NCBI RefSeq assembly: GCF_004353225.1
Contig: NZ_CP037934.1
Span: 3,038,001 to 3,102,000, forward strand
From: Marinobacter sp. JH2
Lineage (GTDB): Bacteria > Pseudomonadota > Gammaproteobacteria > Pseudomonadales > Oleiphilaceae
DNA length: 64,000 nt
Direction: 5' to 3'
This document shows, one piece after another, positions 10,840 to 20,569 of this stretch. Numbering within the stretch: position 1 is the stretch's first letter; each line of letters starts with the position of its first letter. The position numbers and the translations under genes are program-made. The notes under the pieces are model-generated. The model was not told the DNA's origin, did not search any database, and saw only the letters and a list, made by a program, of their open reading frames with translations.

Positions 10840-11424
10840 ATGCAAAGTCGTTGGGTTTCTCGAAAGGCCCGTAGATTGAGCTTGTCAGGTCTTATACTGT
10901 TGATGGTAGTGGTGCTCGGGGGCTGTGCTGGACCATCTTTGGATAATCATCAGGACGCCGGACCTGTCCTGGTACCGCAGGTGTTTTTTAATGGCGAACT
11001 TTCAGCCCGAGGAGTGGTCAAGAACTTTTCGGGTGAGGTGATTCGTACTTTCGATGCCGACATTGTCGCGAGCTGGGATGTCGATGGTACGGGCACGTTG
11101 GACGAGGTATTTCGTTTCAATGATGGTGAAATTCAGACACGAGTTTGGACTCTAACGCCGGACGGCAACAGTTACAATGCGGACGCTGGAGATGTCGTGA
11201 AGCCTGGCAACATGCGTTGGCAAGGTAACGCATTGCATATGAACTATCTGCTCAGAGTCGCCTACGGGGATGGCACGATTGATGTGCGCATGGACGATTG
11301 GATGTATTTGATTACGCCGGATACCCTGATTAATCAGACCACGATGACGAAGTGGGGGATTAAGGTGGGAGAAGTGGTGCTGGTTATCCAGAAAAAAGGG
11401 GCGGGCTCCTACTCGCAAAATTAA
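10840..11424 (+). CDS. DUF3833 family lipoprotein
   Basis: A 194-residue lipoprotein: a short basic N-terminus, a hydrophobic stretch and the lipobox LGGC near residue 28. The body (FFNGELSARGVVKNFSGEVI, then repeated Trp/Asp-containing strands) resembles the DUF3833 family of small beta-rich envelope proteins of unknown function. ATG 10840 follows GGGAG; the frame is open far upstream but that part overlaps the dehydrogenase on the other strand. It lies 23 bp before the RND adaptor gene and may be co-transcribed with it. Confidence 0.8.
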   Translation: MQSRWVSRKARRLSLSGLILLMVVVLGGCAGPSLDNHQDAGPVLVPQVFFNGELSARGVVKNFSGEVIRTFDADIVASWDVDGTGTLDEVFRFNDGEIQTRVWTLTPDGNSYNADAGDVVKPGNMRWQGNALHMNYLLRVAYGDGTIDVRMDDWMYLITPDTLINQTTMTKWGIKVGEVVLVIQKKGAGSYSQN

Positions 11425-11447
11425 TAACGGACAGGTTGTCGACATTC

Positions 11448-12539
11448 ATGTGGAAGCAGTGGTTGGTTGGTCTGGCGGTCATCGTCATAGTGCTGGTGGG
11501 AGCAGGTGTATATCTGAACCAGCAACCGGTTTCGGAAGAGCAAAGTCAACAAGCTAAGCCGACGACAGTCAATGTAGGCCAGCCACATTTGCGCCAGATT
11601 AGCGATGAGATTTCTGCGGTCGCTAACCTGCGGCCGGTTGATTCTGTTGAATTGATGACGGAAGCCAGCGGTCGGGTGGTGGAGCTGAATCTGAAACCTG
11701 GCCAGCCGGTTCAACAAGGGGATGTTCTGCTTCGCTTGGACGACCGACAGGCCCGTGCCGATTTGGCGGTATTGAAGGCGCGGCTTTCCGATGCCCGGCG
11801 CCAGTTCGACAGGGCTCGAAGTTTGCGGGCCAACAACAGTGTGTCCCAGTCCCAAGTTGATGAGCTGCAAACCTCGGTCGCTGTTGCGGTGGCTGAGCTG
11901 GAAGCCGCCAAAGTTCGTTTGGAAAACCACCGCATCGAAGCACCGTTTGCTGGTGTGATTGGGCTTTCAGACATTAGCCCCGGCGCCTTTTTGCAAGCCG
12001 GAACCAGCATTACCACGCTGGATTCCAGCGGCCAGCTTGAGTTGAACTTTTCAGTACCGGAGCGATTTGTTGGCCAGGTAAAGATTGGCCAGCCGGTCTC
12101 AGCGGTGTCGCCGGCCTTTCCCGACCAATTATTTGAAGGCCAGTTGGTGGAACTTGCCACCCGCATCAGTGAATTAAGCCGAACCTTGGCGGTGCGCGCA
12201 GTGATTGACAACTCCCATGGACAACTGCGGCCGGGGCAGTTTATGTCGGCCTCACTGACCCTGCAGCAACGAGAAGCACTGGTGGTCCCGGAACAGGCAG
12301 TGATGGTGCGTGGTGATGAGAAGTACGTGTTCCTGGCAGAGGACGGCCTTGCCCGCCGGGTGCTCGTTCGGATTGGCAATCGCATGCCGGGGTGGGTGGA
12401 AATCAAAGAAGGATTGAGTCTCGAAGACTCTGTTGTGGTCACCGGGCAAGACCGGCTGAGCTCAGGGAACCGCATTCGTGTGCTTGAGTCTGATCGTTCG
12501 ATTCCCGAAAACCGGTTCGAATCGGTTCGGGAGTCCTGA
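11448..12539 (+). CDS. RND efflux periplasmic adaptor (HlyD/MFP family)
   Basis: A 363-residue adaptor that bridges an RND pump to an outer-membrane channel. It has an N-terminal membrane anchor (WLVGLAVIVIVLVGAGVYL), a lipoyl-like half motif (ASGRVVELNLKPGQPVQQGDVLLRLD), an alpha-hairpin coiled coil (about residues 100-155), the second lipoyl half (HRIEAPFAGVIGLSDISPGAFL) and beta-barrel domains. ATG 11448 is chosen; TTG 11436 is possible because ribosome-site spacing is poor for both. It lies three bases before the pump gene. Confidence 0.92.
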   Translation: MWKQWLVGLAVIVIVLVGAGVYLNQQPVSEEQSQQAKPTTVNVGQPHLRQISDEISAVANLRPVDSVELMTEASGRVVELNLKPGQPVQQGDVLLRLDDRQARADLAVLKARLSDARRQFDRARSLRANNSVSQSQVDELQTSVAVAVAELEAAKVRLENHRIEAPFAGVIGLSDISPGAFLQAGTSITTLDSSGQLELNFSVPERFVGQVKIGQPVSAVSPAFPDQLFEGQLVELATRISELSRTLAVRAVIDNSHGQLRPGQFMSASLTLQQREALVVPEQAVMVRGDEKYVFLAEDGLARRVLVRIGNRMPGWVEIKEGLSLEDSVVVTGQDRLSSGNRIRVLESDRSIPENRFESVRES

Positions 12540-12542
12540 TTT

Positions 12543-15500
12543 ATGGTGCTCTCCGACATTTCAATTAAGCGCCCGGTTTTTGCCACGGTTCTTAGCCTGT
12601 TAATTGTTGTTTTTGGTCTCTCGGCGCTGTTTGGTTTGCCGGTGCGGGAATACCCGGATATTGACCCGCCCGTAGTGTCGGTATCTACCGAATACACCGG
12701 CGCCGCGGCAGAGGTAGTGGATAGCCAAATCACGCAAGTGATTGAAGGCAGCATCAGCGGAATAGAAGGCATTCGATCGATTGAATCGTCCACCGAACAG
12801 GGCGAATCCCGTACCAACATCGAATTCAACACCTCCCGAGATATCGACATTGCCGCTAACGATGTGCGTGACGCCGTGTCTCGAATTCTGAACCGGCTAC
12901 CGGACGAAGCCGATCCCCCCGTAGTCCGCAAGGCCGACTCCGACGCGCGACCCATGATGTGGGTAACTCTGACCAGTGATGTTTGGGACGCCGCCGAACT
13001 CAGTGATTTCGCTGACCGGGTATTGAGTGATCGCTTTTCGGTACTGGACGGTGTGGCCGATGTGCGTATCGGGGGCGAGCGCCGCTACGCCATCCGGGTG
13101 TGGCTGGATCGGGAAAAACTGGCGGCGCGAAATATTACTGTGGCGGAAGTCGAGCAGGCCCTTCGTGCCAATAACGTGGAACTCCCGGCTGGGTCGGTTG
13201 ATTCAGCTACCCGCAATTTCACGGTACGAGCTGAAGGCCGTTTATCCACAGTGGACGAGTTCCGTAATCTGGTGGTGCGCCGGGATGGCAACGATCTCTT
13301 GCGCCTGGGCGAGGTAGCCAACGTACACATGGGCGTGGAATCCGATGTTGGCCGGCTTCGGGCCAGCGGGCGTACGGCGATCGGTATGGGCATCATTCGC
13401 CAGTCAAAAGCGAATACCGTTGCTGTGTCCGACGCCGTGAAAAACGAGCTGGAATCAATACGTGAAACCTTGCCTCCCGAAGTGTCGATTGCCGAAAGCT
13501 ATGACGAATCTATCTTTATCCGCGCCTCCATCAAAGAAGTGCTGATCACACTGGCGATCTCTGTGTCGCTGGTCATATTGGTAATTTTTCTGTTTCTGCG
13601 TTCTTGGCGCGCCACTCTTATACCGGCAGTGACCATACCGGTTGCGGTTATAGGATCCTTTATCGGTTTAGGCTTTTTAGGTTTTTCCATTAACGTGCTG
13701 ACCCTGCTGGCGGTGATTCTGGCGATTGGCCTGGTGGTGGATGATGCCATCGTGATGTTGGAGAACATTCAGCGTCGTATTGATGAAGGGGAACCGCCAT
13801 TGCTGGCGGCCTATCATGGTGCCAAGCAGGTCGCCTTTGCGGTGATTGCCACTACGTTGACCTTGGTGGCTGTTTTCGTGCCGATTTCGTTTATGGGCGG
13901 CAACATCGGGCGGCTGTTTGCGGAGTTCGGTTTTACCCTGGCCGCAGCGGTGATTGTTTCCAGCCTAGTGGCTCTAACGCTAGCGCCCATGTTGTGTTCC
14001 AAATGGCTCAGACACAGCCCCGAAACGGAAGAAGGACATCGTTTGTGGGCGTTCAGTGAAAAAGTATTGAATGGCCTGACCCGTGGCTACGAGAAAGCAT
14101 TGCGGTTTTCCTTGAGCCAATCCGGCTTATTGTTGGGGTTGGGCCTGGCTGGGCTGGTAATGGCTGCGGCGATCTACCCGAATCTTCCACAGGAGTTGGC
14201 ACCGACGGAAGATCGCGGGGTGATCATCATGCCGGTGGGTGCGCCGCGGGGTTCCACCGTGGAGTTTACCGATCATTTTGTTCAACAAGCTGAACAAGAG
14301 TTGCTCGAATACCTGGATGACGATACGGCAGAGCGATTATTGTCGATCGTTGGCTTCCGTGACGAGGAAGACAGTGCCTTCATGATTATGGGGCTGGCTC
14401 CCTGGGATGAAAGAACTGTGAAGCAGCAAGCGGTAACCTCTGAAATACGAGAAAAGCTTGCAGACATTTCCGGCGTTCGTATCAATGTGATTAACCCGCC
14501 GGGCCTTGGTCAGCGCGGTTTCAGTCAGTCTGTGGAATTTGTGGTAGCAGGCTCGGATTACGCATCGGTACAAGCCTGGAGTGATGAGATCGTTGAGCGG
14601 GCTAAAGAAAACCCGAATCTGTTGAACGTAGACAGCGACTTTGAGCTGACTCGCCCGGAATTGCGGGTCAACATCGACCGGGATCGGGCGGCAGATCTCG
14701 ACATTACGGTGGAAGACGTTGGCCTGACGCTGCAAACCATGCTGGCCTCTCGTCAAGTTACGACCTACATGGACCGCGGCCAGGAATACGATGTGATTGT
14801 TCAGGCTGATGATGCGCAACGCGCAACGCCGAACGACTTGGAGCAAATATTTATGCGGCCGAGGGCAGGGGGGCAGTTGATCCCGTTGAAAGCCTTAGTA
14901 TCGGTGGATGAAATTGGTGCTAACCCGGATCTCAAGCGCATTGACCGGTTACCCGCGGTGGTGATCAGTGCGTCACTGGCCGATGGCTATGATCTGGGCA
15001 CCGCGCTCGACTATCTGAACAATCTGGCTGTGGATAACTTGCCGCCGGAAGCGCGAGTGTCGTACCGAGGCTTGTCCCGGGAGTTCGAGGAATCGTCATC
15101 GGCCATCGTAGTCACCTTCGCCTTGGCGTTCGTGATTGTCTTTCTGGTATTGGCGGCACAATTTGAAAGCTGGATTCATCCGTTGATTATCATGTTGTCC
15201 GTGCCTTTGGCGGTCACGGGTGCTTTGCTGGCGTTGGCTTGGTCGGGCATCAGCCTGAACATATACAGCCAGATCGGCATCATCATGCTATTAGGGTTGA
15301 TGGCCAAAAATGGAATACTCATCGTTGAATTTGCCAACCAGCTCCGGGACCAGGGGTACGAAGTCAGAGATGCCATTCTGGAAGGTGCCATTCTTCGTTT
15401 CCGGCCGGTGTTGATGACTACGATATCCACAGTCTTCGGTGCGGTGCCCTTAGTGATTGCCACCGGCGCCGGAGCGGAGAGCCGTGCTGCGATCGGTGTG

Positions 15501-15659
15501 GTGATTCTGGGTGGGCTGATTTTCGCGACCACGTTAACGCTGTTTATTATCCCGGTGTTGTATAACTTGCTGGCCCGATATGCAAAATCCGCCAATGCTG
15601 TGGAAAAAGAGCTGGAGCGGTTGTCCGGGGGGAAGGTTGAGGATTCCGGCCAGATATGA
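12543..15659 (+). CDS. RND efflux transporter permease (AcrB/MexF type)
   Basis: A 1038-residue inner-membrane proton-driven pump. It shows the two-fold RND repeat: TM1, a large periplasmic domain, TM2-6, then TM7, a second periplasmic domain and TM8-12. The proton-relay residues are visible as the Asp pair in GLVVDDAIVMLEN (TM4) and Lys in LMAKNGILIVEFA (TM10). It forms a pair with the adaptor; no outer-membrane factor gene is present, so it probably uses a shared TolC-like protein. The substrate is unknown. Similarity to hydrophobe/amphiphile exporters suggests drugs, solvents or fatty acids. Confidence 0.95.
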   Translation: MVLSDISIKRPVFATVLSLLIVVFGLSALFGLPVREYPDIDPPVVSVSTEYTGAAAEVVDSQITQVIEGSISGIEGIRSIESSTEQGESRTNIEFNTSRDIDIAANDVRDAVSRILNRLPDEADPPVVRKADSDARPMMWVTLTSDVWDAAELSDFADRVLSDRFSVLDGVADVRIGGERRYAIRVWLDREKLAARNITVAEVEQALRANNVELPAGSVDSATRNFTVRAEGRLSTVDEFRNLVVRRDGNDLLRLGEVANVHMGVESDVGRLRASGRTAIGMGIIRQSKANTVAVSDAVKNELESIRETLPPEVSIAESYDESIFIRASIKEVLITLAISVSLVILVIFLFLRSWRATLIPAVTIPVAVIGSFIGLGFLGFSINVLTLLAVILAIGLVVDDAIVMLENIQRRIDEGEPPLLAAYHGAKQVAFAVIATTLTLVAVFVPISFMGGNIGRLFAEFGFTLAAAVIVSSLVALTLAPMLCSKWLRHSPETEEGHRLWAFSEKVLNGLTRGYEKALRFSLSQSGLLLGLGLAGLVMAAAIYPNLPQELAPTEDRGVIIMPVGAPRGSTVEFTDHFVQQAEQELLEYLDDDTAERLLSIVGFRDEEDSAFMIMGLAPWDERTVKQQAVTSEIREKLADISGVRINVINPPGLGQRGFSQSVEFVVAGSDYASVQAWSDEIVERAKENPNLLNVDSDFELTRPELRVNIDRDRAADLDITVEDVGLTLQTMLASRQVTTYMDRGQEYDVIVQADDAQRATPNDLEQIFMRPRAGGQLIPLKALVSVDEIGANPDLKRIDRLPAVVISASLADGYDLGTALDYLNNLAVDNLPPEARVSYRGLSREFEESSSAIVVTFALAFVIVFLVLAAQFESWIHPLIIMLSVPLAVTGALLALAWSGISLNIYSQIGIIMLLGLMAKNGILIVEFANQLRDQGYEVRDAILEGAILRFRPVLMTTISTVFGAVPLVIATGAGAESRAAIGVVILGGLIFATTLTLFIIPVLYNLLARYAKSANAVEKELERLSGGKVEDSGQI

Positions 15660-15703
15660 ACGCCGTGATTTATCGTAGATGGCCTATTATGCCTTCCCGA
15701 ATT

Positions 15704-15712
15704 TGTGGATAA
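15704..15712 (-). other. Perfect DnaA box
   Basis: TGTGGATAA on the plus strand reads TTATCCACA on the minus strand, an exact match to the high-affinity DnaA box. Confidence 0.8.
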
Positions 15713-15813
15713 ATTGTTTGATAAGTTTGGGAAGAGTTTTGGATAATTTCAAATAAAGTTATATTTTTTATATAGTTAAGTTAATTTTTCACAGGTTTTT
15801 CAGGTCTTTTTTC

Positions 15814-15822
15814 TGTGGATAA
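15814..15822 (-). other. Perfect DnaA box
   Basis: A second exact TTATCCACA on the minus strand, 110 bp from the first, same orientation, on the far side of the AT-rich tract. Confidence 0.8.
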
Positions 15823-16052
15823 AAACCTTAAGAACTTATAAAGAGCTGTATTCAAGTCTCTGAAAAAACGTAGATTTCGGTTTCTTCCCCAAAAATTAAA
15901 CCTGACTTTATGTTGTGTTTCTTGTCAGTGGCGTTTGAGCGGTTTGTGATTACACGTAATCTGGTTAAAAATTGCACATTCTGACTGCAATCTCGTCGAC
16001 GAAGCGGTATACTCCCGCACCTGATTTTATCCCCCGATTCCCGAGGTGTAGT

Positions 16053-17939
16053 GTGGATTTTCCGACCCGTTTCGATGTCATAGTCATTGGTGGTGGCCAT
16101 GCCGGTACTGAAGCTGCTCTAGCGGCCGCGCGCATGGGCTCAGCAACCCTGTTGCTGACTCACAACATTGAAACCTTGGGGCAAATGTCCTGTAACCCCG
16201 CCATTGGTGGTATCGGTAAAAGCCATCTGGTGAAAGAAATCGACGCCTTGGGCGGCGCCATGGCTCGAGCCACCGACCAGTCTGGTATCCAGTTTAGAGT
16301 ATTGAATGCTCGCAAGGGCCCGGCTGTTCGCGCAACACGCGCTCAGGCAGACCGGGTGCTGTATAAAGCGGCGATTCGCCACACCTTGGAGAATCAGCCG
16401 AATCTCACACTGTTTCAGCAAGCCGCCGATGATTTGATTGTGGAAAACGATCAGGTGGTGGGTGTGGTGACCCAGACCGGCATCCGTTTTAATGCAAAAA
16501 CGGTGGTTCTCACCACCGGCACCTTCTTGGGCGGAGTTATCCACATTGGTATGCAGAACCATGCTGGCGGCCGCGCGGGCGATGCCCCAGCCAATGCCTT
16601 GGCCAAGCGCTTGCGGGAACTGCCTTTTAACGTTGGGCGCTTAAAAACCGGTACCCCGCCGCGTATTGATGCGCGCACGGTGGATTTCTCGGTCATGCAG
16701 GAGCAGTGGGGCGATACCCCGGCACCGGTTATGTCGTTCATTGGCAGCAGAGATGAGCACCCGGAGCAGGTTTGCTGCTACGTTACGCGGACTACTGAAG
16801 AAACCCACGACATTATCCGTAGCGGCTTCGACCGCTCTCCCATGTTCGCCGGCAATATCGAAGGTGTTGGGCCCCGTTACTGTCCGTCGATCGAAGACAA
16901 GGTCAATCGTTTCGCGGACAAAGATTCACACCAGATCTTTGTTGAGCCGGAAGGTTTGACCACCAACGAGCTTTATCCGAACGGCATTTCCACCAGCTTG
17001 CCATTCGATATTCAGCTTAAAGCCGTGCAATCCATTCCCGGCTTCGAAAACGCACACATCCTGCGCCCGGGTTATGCCATCGAGTACGATTACCTGAACC
17101 CTCAGGATCTGCGCCACACGCTGGAAACCAAGTTTATCCAGGGCCTGTACTTCGCCGGCCAGATCAACGGCACCACCGGTTACGAAGAAGCCGGTGCGCA
17201 AGGCTTGCTGGCGGGTATCAACGCCGCGCTGCGTGCGCAAGATAAAGAGGAGTGGTATCCGCGCCGGGACGAAGCGTATCTGGGCGTATTGGTTGACGAT
17301 CTGATCACCATGGGCACCAGTGAGCCTTACCGTATGTTCACCAGCCGTGCCGAATACCGTTTGATTCTGCGCGAAGACAACGCAGACCTTCGTTTGACCG
17401 AAACCGGTCGTAAGCTGGGGCTGGTGGATGACGAGCGCTGGCAGAAGTTCTGTGAAAAGAGTGAAGCCATCATCGGCGAGCGTCGGCGCCTGGAAGAAAC
17501 TCGTATTCACCCGAACACCGAAGCTGGGGAGCGCGCCAACGGATTCCTCAAGCAACCGATGACCCGTGACCAGTCTCTGGCCGAATTGCTGCGCCGCCCG
17601 GAAATTGTTTACCAGCACATTGCCGATATTGGCGGTGAGTGTGCGGAAGATCCGGTCGTGGCCGAGCAGGTGGAAATCGAAGTTAAATACGAAGGCTACA
17701 TTTCCCGCCAGGCGGATGAGATCGAGCGCTTGCGTAAAAACGAGAACACCCGGCTGCCAGTGGATCTGGATTATGAGGTGATCGGCGGTTTATCCAATGA
17801 AATTAAGCAAAAACTGCAGGAAGTGCGCCCGGAAACGGTCGCTCAGGCTTCCCGTATCCAAGGGGTTACCCCCGCCGCCATTAGCCAGATTCTGGTTCAC
17901 CTGAAAAAGCGGGACCTTCTCCGCAAGCAAAGCGCCTGA
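16053..17939 (+). CDS. mnmG: tRNA uridine-5-carboxymethylaminomethyl modification enzyme MnmG (GidA)
   Basis: FAD/NADH-dependent partner of MnmE in wobble-uridine modification. The 628-residue protein begins [20 protein letters not shown] with the FAD-binding GGGHAG motif, then [34 protein letters not shown] and the C-terminal helical MnmE-interaction domain. GTG 16053 is chosen because GAGG lies six bases before it and the family starts at this residue; the frame is open further upstream into the origin region. mnmG, rsmG, parA and parB are closely spaced on one strand. Confidence 0.96.
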   Translation: MDFPTRFDVIVIGGGHAGTEAALAAARMGSATLLLTHNIETLGQMSCNPAIGGIGKSHLVKEIDALGGAMARATDQSGIQFRVLNARKGPAVRATRAQADRVLYKAAIRHTLENQPNLTLFQQAADDLIVENDQVVGVVTQTGIRFNAKTVVLTTGTFLGGVIHIGMQNHAGGRAGDAPANALAKRLRELPFNVGRLKTGTPPRIDARTVDFSVMQEQWGDTPAPVMSFIGSRDEHPEQVCCYVTRTTEETHDIIRSGFDRSPMFAGNIEGVGPRYCPSIEDKVNRFADKDSHQIFVEPEGLTTNELYPNGISTSLPFDIQLKAVQSIPGFENAHILRPGYAIEYDYLNPQDLRHTLETKFIQGLYFAGQINGTTGYEEAGAQGLLAGINAALRAQDKEEWYPRRDEAYLGVLVDDLITMGTSEPYRMFTSRAEYRLILREDNADLRLTETGRKLGLVDDERWQKFCEKSEAIIGERRRLEETRIHPNTEAGERANGFLKQPMTRDQSLAELLRRPEIVYQHIADIGGECAEDPVVAEQVEIEVKYEGYISRQADEIERLRKNENTRLPVDLDYEVIGGLSNEIKQKLQEVRPETVAQASRIQGVTPAAISQILVHLKKRDLLRKQSA

Positions 17940-17949
17940 TCCAAAACCT

Positions 17950-18594
17950 ATGACTTATCCACAATGGCAAAGCCAGCTCCAAGACGGGCTGGCGGAGATG
18001 CAGCTTTCCTTGAACGATGGCCAGCAACAACAGTTGCTGGCTTTTCTCGCTCTGCTGAACAAATGGAATAAAGCCTACAATCTGACCGCGGTTCGCGATG
18101 AACGGGTCATGGTGTCGCGCCAGTTACTGGACAGTTTGAGCATCATGCCTTGGATCACCACCGATCACCTGCTCGACGTCGGTGCCGGTGGAGGTATGCC
18201 CGGCATTCCTCTGGCCATTGCGTTTCCAGACAAACGCTTTACGCTTCTGGACAGCAATGGCAAGAAAACCCGGTTCCTGAATCAGTGTGTGCTGGAGTTG
18301 GGTTTAAAGAATGTGGACGTTATCCACGGCCGCGCCGAAGATTGCCAGCCCGAGCAGCTGTTTCGTCAGATCAGCAGCCGGGCGTTTACTGCGTTAGAGA
18401 ATCTGGTGACCTGGTGTGGACAACTTTTGGCGCAAGACGGTGAGTTCCTTGCTATGAAGGGGCTGTATCCGGATGATGAAGTAGCTGCCCTTCCAAGCCA
18501 TTGGCAGGTAGAATCCAACCATTCTCTGAAAGTGCCCGGTGCAGATGGTGAGCGACATCTGTTGATCATCACCCCGCACCCATCATCCCGGTAA
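17950..18594 (+). CDS. rsmG: 16S rRNA (guanine-N7)-methyltransferase RsmG
   Basis: SAM-dependent enzyme that methylates G527 of 16S rRNA; loss gives low-level streptomycin resistance. The 214-residue protein has the GidB fold with the SAM loop LLDVGAGGGMPGIPLAI (about residues 74-90), the acidic LLDSNGKKTRFL segment after it and a NKWNKAYNLTAVRD motif near the N-terminus. It starts ten bases after mnmG in the standard mnmG-rsmG-parA order. Confidence 0.96.
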   Translation: MTYPQWQSQLQDGLAEMQLSLNDGQQQQLLAFLALLNKWNKAYNLTAVRDERVMVSRQLLDSLSIMPWITTDHLLDVGAGGGMPGIPLAIAFPDKRFTLLDSNGKKTRFLNQCVLELGLKNVDVIHGRAEDCQPEQLFRQISSRAFTALENLVTWCGQLLAQDGEFLAMKGLYPDDEVAALPSHWQVESNHSLKVPGADGERHLLIITPHPSSR

Positions 18595-18617
18595 CACGCA
18601 ACAGCAGGAGGCAAAGC

Positions 18618-19412
18618 ATGACGCGCGTGATTGCAGTGACCAATCAAAAAGGCGGTGTGGGTAAAACCACCACCTGCGTCAATCTTGCTGCGTCGCTGGT
18701 TGCCATCAAGCGCCGGGTATTGCTGGTCGACATGGATCCACAGGGCAACGCCACCATGGGCAGTGGTGTGGATAAAAACACACTCGAGTTATCTGGCTAC
18801 GATTTGCTGACCAAACGGGCGACGGCTGAAGAAGTCATGGTAAAAACCGATCCGGCCGGTTTTGATTTGCTGCCGGGTAATGGTGACCTGACAGCCGCCG
18901 AAGTCGAGCTGATGAACGAAATTGGCCGTGAACACCGACTGCGTTTGGCCTTGAGTGAAGTGCGGGATAATTACGACTATATTCTGATTGATTGCCCACC
19001 GTCATTGAACTTGTTGACGGTGAACTCGCTGTCTGCTGCCGATTCCGTGTTAATTCCTATGCAGTGTGAATACTATGCCTTGGAAGGACTGGCGGCTTTG
19101 ATGAACACCGTGGAGCAAATCAAGGAAACGGTGAACCCTCAGTTAGAGATGGAAGGCATCCTGCGCACCATGTACGATCCGCGCAATAGTTTGACACTCG
19201 ATGTTTCCGGTCAGTTACGAGAGTATTTCGGCGATAAGGTCTATCGGGCGGTGATTCCCCGCAATGTGCGCTTGGCGGAAGCACCGAGCTACGGCATGCC
19301 GGCACTGAACTACGACAAAGCCTCTAAAGGCGCCATTGCCTACCTGGCTATGGCGGGTGAGATGGTCCGTAGGCACGGCACAAAAAAGACATCCAGCGCC
19401 GTTGCGGTGTAA
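18618..19412 (+). CDS. parA: Chromosome partitioning ATPase ParA (Soj)
   Basis: Deviant Walker ATPase that binds nucleoid DNA and moves ParB-parS complexes to segregate replicated origins. At 264 residues it is of the chromosomal type. Visible motifs are KGGVGKTTT (deviant Walker A, from about residue 11), LLVDMDPQGNAT (A') and LIDCPPSL (Walker B). AGGAGG precedes ATG 18618. It is paired with parB downstream. Confidence 0.96.
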   Translation: MTRVIAVTNQKGGVGKTTTCVNLAASLVAIKRRVLLVDMDPQGNATMGSGVDKNTLELSGYDLLTKRATAEEVMVKTDPAGFDLLPGNGDLTAAEVELMNEIGREHRLRLALSEVRDNYDYILIDCPPSLNLLTVNSLSAADSVLIPMQCEYYALEGLAALMNTVEQIKETVNPQLEMEGILRTMYDPRNSLTLDVSGQLREYFGDKVYRAVIPRNVRLAEAPSYGMPALNYDKASKGAIAYLAMAGEMVRRHGTKKTSSAVAV

Positions 19413-19460
19413 CATAGTTCGCCGTCAGGCAACCATGCATCCATTATTTCACTAGGAAGA

Positions 19461-20354
19461 ATGACTACTACCATGGCGGCGAAGAAGCGAGGCTTGGGCG
19501 AACGTGGTTTAGGGGCTCTGTTGCAGGGTTCCAAAGTGAACCTCAATCAGAGCGACGAAACCACAACGCGCGACGGCGAGATGCAGGATATTCCTGTTGA
19601 TCTCATTCAACGTGGGCGTTACCAGCCTCGTCGCGATATGGATCCTGCTGCACTGCAAGAATTGGCGGATTCCATTCGCCAACAGGGTGTGATGCAGCCT
19701 GTTGTTGTTCGCCCCATTGCCGATGGTCGCTATGAGCTGATTGCCGGTGAACGTCGTTGGCGTGCCACTCAGCTGGCCGAGCTCGACAGCATCCCCGCCA
19801 TTATTCGTGAAGTGCCGGATGAAGCCGCCATTGCCATGGCGCTGATTGAAAACATCCAGCGTGAAAACCTCAACCCTATTGAAGAAGCCTTTGCCCTTCA
19901 GCGGTTGCAAGACGAGTTTGGCCTTACCCAGGCACAAGTGGCCGAGGCTGTGGGTAAGTCCCGCACAACCATAACCAACCTTTTGCGTTTAATCGGGCTA
20001 ACCGAAGACGTACGTACCATGTTGGAGCACGGCGATCTGGAAATGGGCCATGGCCGAGCCATGCTGACACTTCCGCCCGAACAGCAAATGCAGGCGGCCC
20101 GGCAAGTCGTCGCCAAATCCCTTTCAGTTCGTCAAACGGAAGCACTGGTTCGCCGGCTACAGCAGGAAACCCCTGCCGAGAAAGACGCTGATAAAAAAGC
20201 ACTGGATCCGAATATTCGTGCCTTGCAAGACGATCTGTCCGATCGTTTGGGCGCCCGGGTCTCTATTGCTCATGGCAAGCGCGGCAAGGGCAAGCTAGTG
20301 ATTGAGTACACATCGCTGGATGAACTCGACGGGATTTTAGGCCATATTCGCTAA
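19461..20354 (+). CDS. parB: Chromosome partitioning protein ParB (Spo0J)
   Basis: ParB binds parS sites near the origin and spreads as a CTP-dependent clamp. The 297-residue protein has an N-terminal domain with VDLIQRGRYQPRRDMD and the CTP-binding GERRWRA box, a central helix-turn-helix (LTQAQVAEAVGKSRTTITNL) and a C-terminal dimerisation domain. Two starts are possible: ATG 19461, close behind AGGAAG, or ATG 19473 (MAAKKRGLGERGLGALL), the usual family start. No intact parS sequence was seen by eye in the window. Confidence 0.95.
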   Translation: MTTTMAAKKRGLGERGLGALLQGSKVNLNQSDETTTRDGEMQDIPVDLIQRGRYQPRRDMDPAALQELADSIRQQGVMQPVVVRPIADGRYELIAGERRWRATQLAELDSIPAIIREVPDEAAIAMALIENIQRENLNPIEEAFALQRLQDEFGLTQAQVAEAVGKSRTTITNLLRLIGLTEDVRTMLEHGDLEMGHGRAMLTLPPEQQMQAARQVVAKSLSVRQTEALVRRLQQETPAEKDADKKALDPNIRALQDDLSDRLGARVSIAHGKRGKGKLVIEYTSLDELDGILGHIR

Positions 20355-20500
20355 CACGTATAAATTTAGCAAAATCATCCTAAAGGCCTAGTTTCGATAA
20401 TAAACACCAGATGTGGTTGTGCATTAGGTTGCAGACCACAACTTGTGTGATACTGAAACGTTGAACGGCTCGAATTGATCAAAAAACACCCTGATTTTCC

Positions 20501-20540
20501 GTTCAACTCAGTTGAACACCTATCGGTTAACACATATAAT
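20501..20540 (+). promoter_or_regulatory. Promoter of the atp operon with overlapping inverted repeat
   Basis: TTGAAC (20512-20517) and TATAAT (20535-20540) are spaced by 17 bp, an excellent sigma-70 promoter, and lie just ahead of atpI. The inverted repeat GTTCAAC-TCA-GTTGAAC (20501-20517) overlaps the -35 box, and a third GTTGAAC lies at 20460-20466. A regulator bound here could block RNA polymerase; its identity is unknown. Confidence 0.65.
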
Positions 20541-20569
20541 TCCGCGCGCTTGGAATGACAGTAGGTGAT

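Larger units (their letters stand above)
15660..16052. other. oriC: Candidate chromosomal replication origin (oriC) beside mnmG
   Basis: This 393-bp gap holds two perfect DnaA boxes (TTATCCACA on the minus strand, 15704-15712 and 15814-15822) and two boxes with one mismatch (15738-15746 minus; 15785-15793 plus, TTTTTCACA). Between the perfect boxes is a very AT-rich stretch (about 15746-15790) that could be the duplex-unwinding element. A GGTCTTTTTTC tract follows at 15804. The position next to mnmG (gidA), with parAB just beyond, is the classical oriC setting of E. coli-like chromosomes. There is no GATC site, so Dam/SeqA control is unlikely. A second origin-like region near dnaA, outside the window, cannot be excluded. 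Confidence 0.72.

Noticed and set aside
18618..20354. parS sites near parAB.
   Set aside because: A by-eye scan for the TGTTTCACGTGAAACA pattern, there and across the window, found no good match; CACGTG occurrences at 25837 and 53873 lack the flanks.
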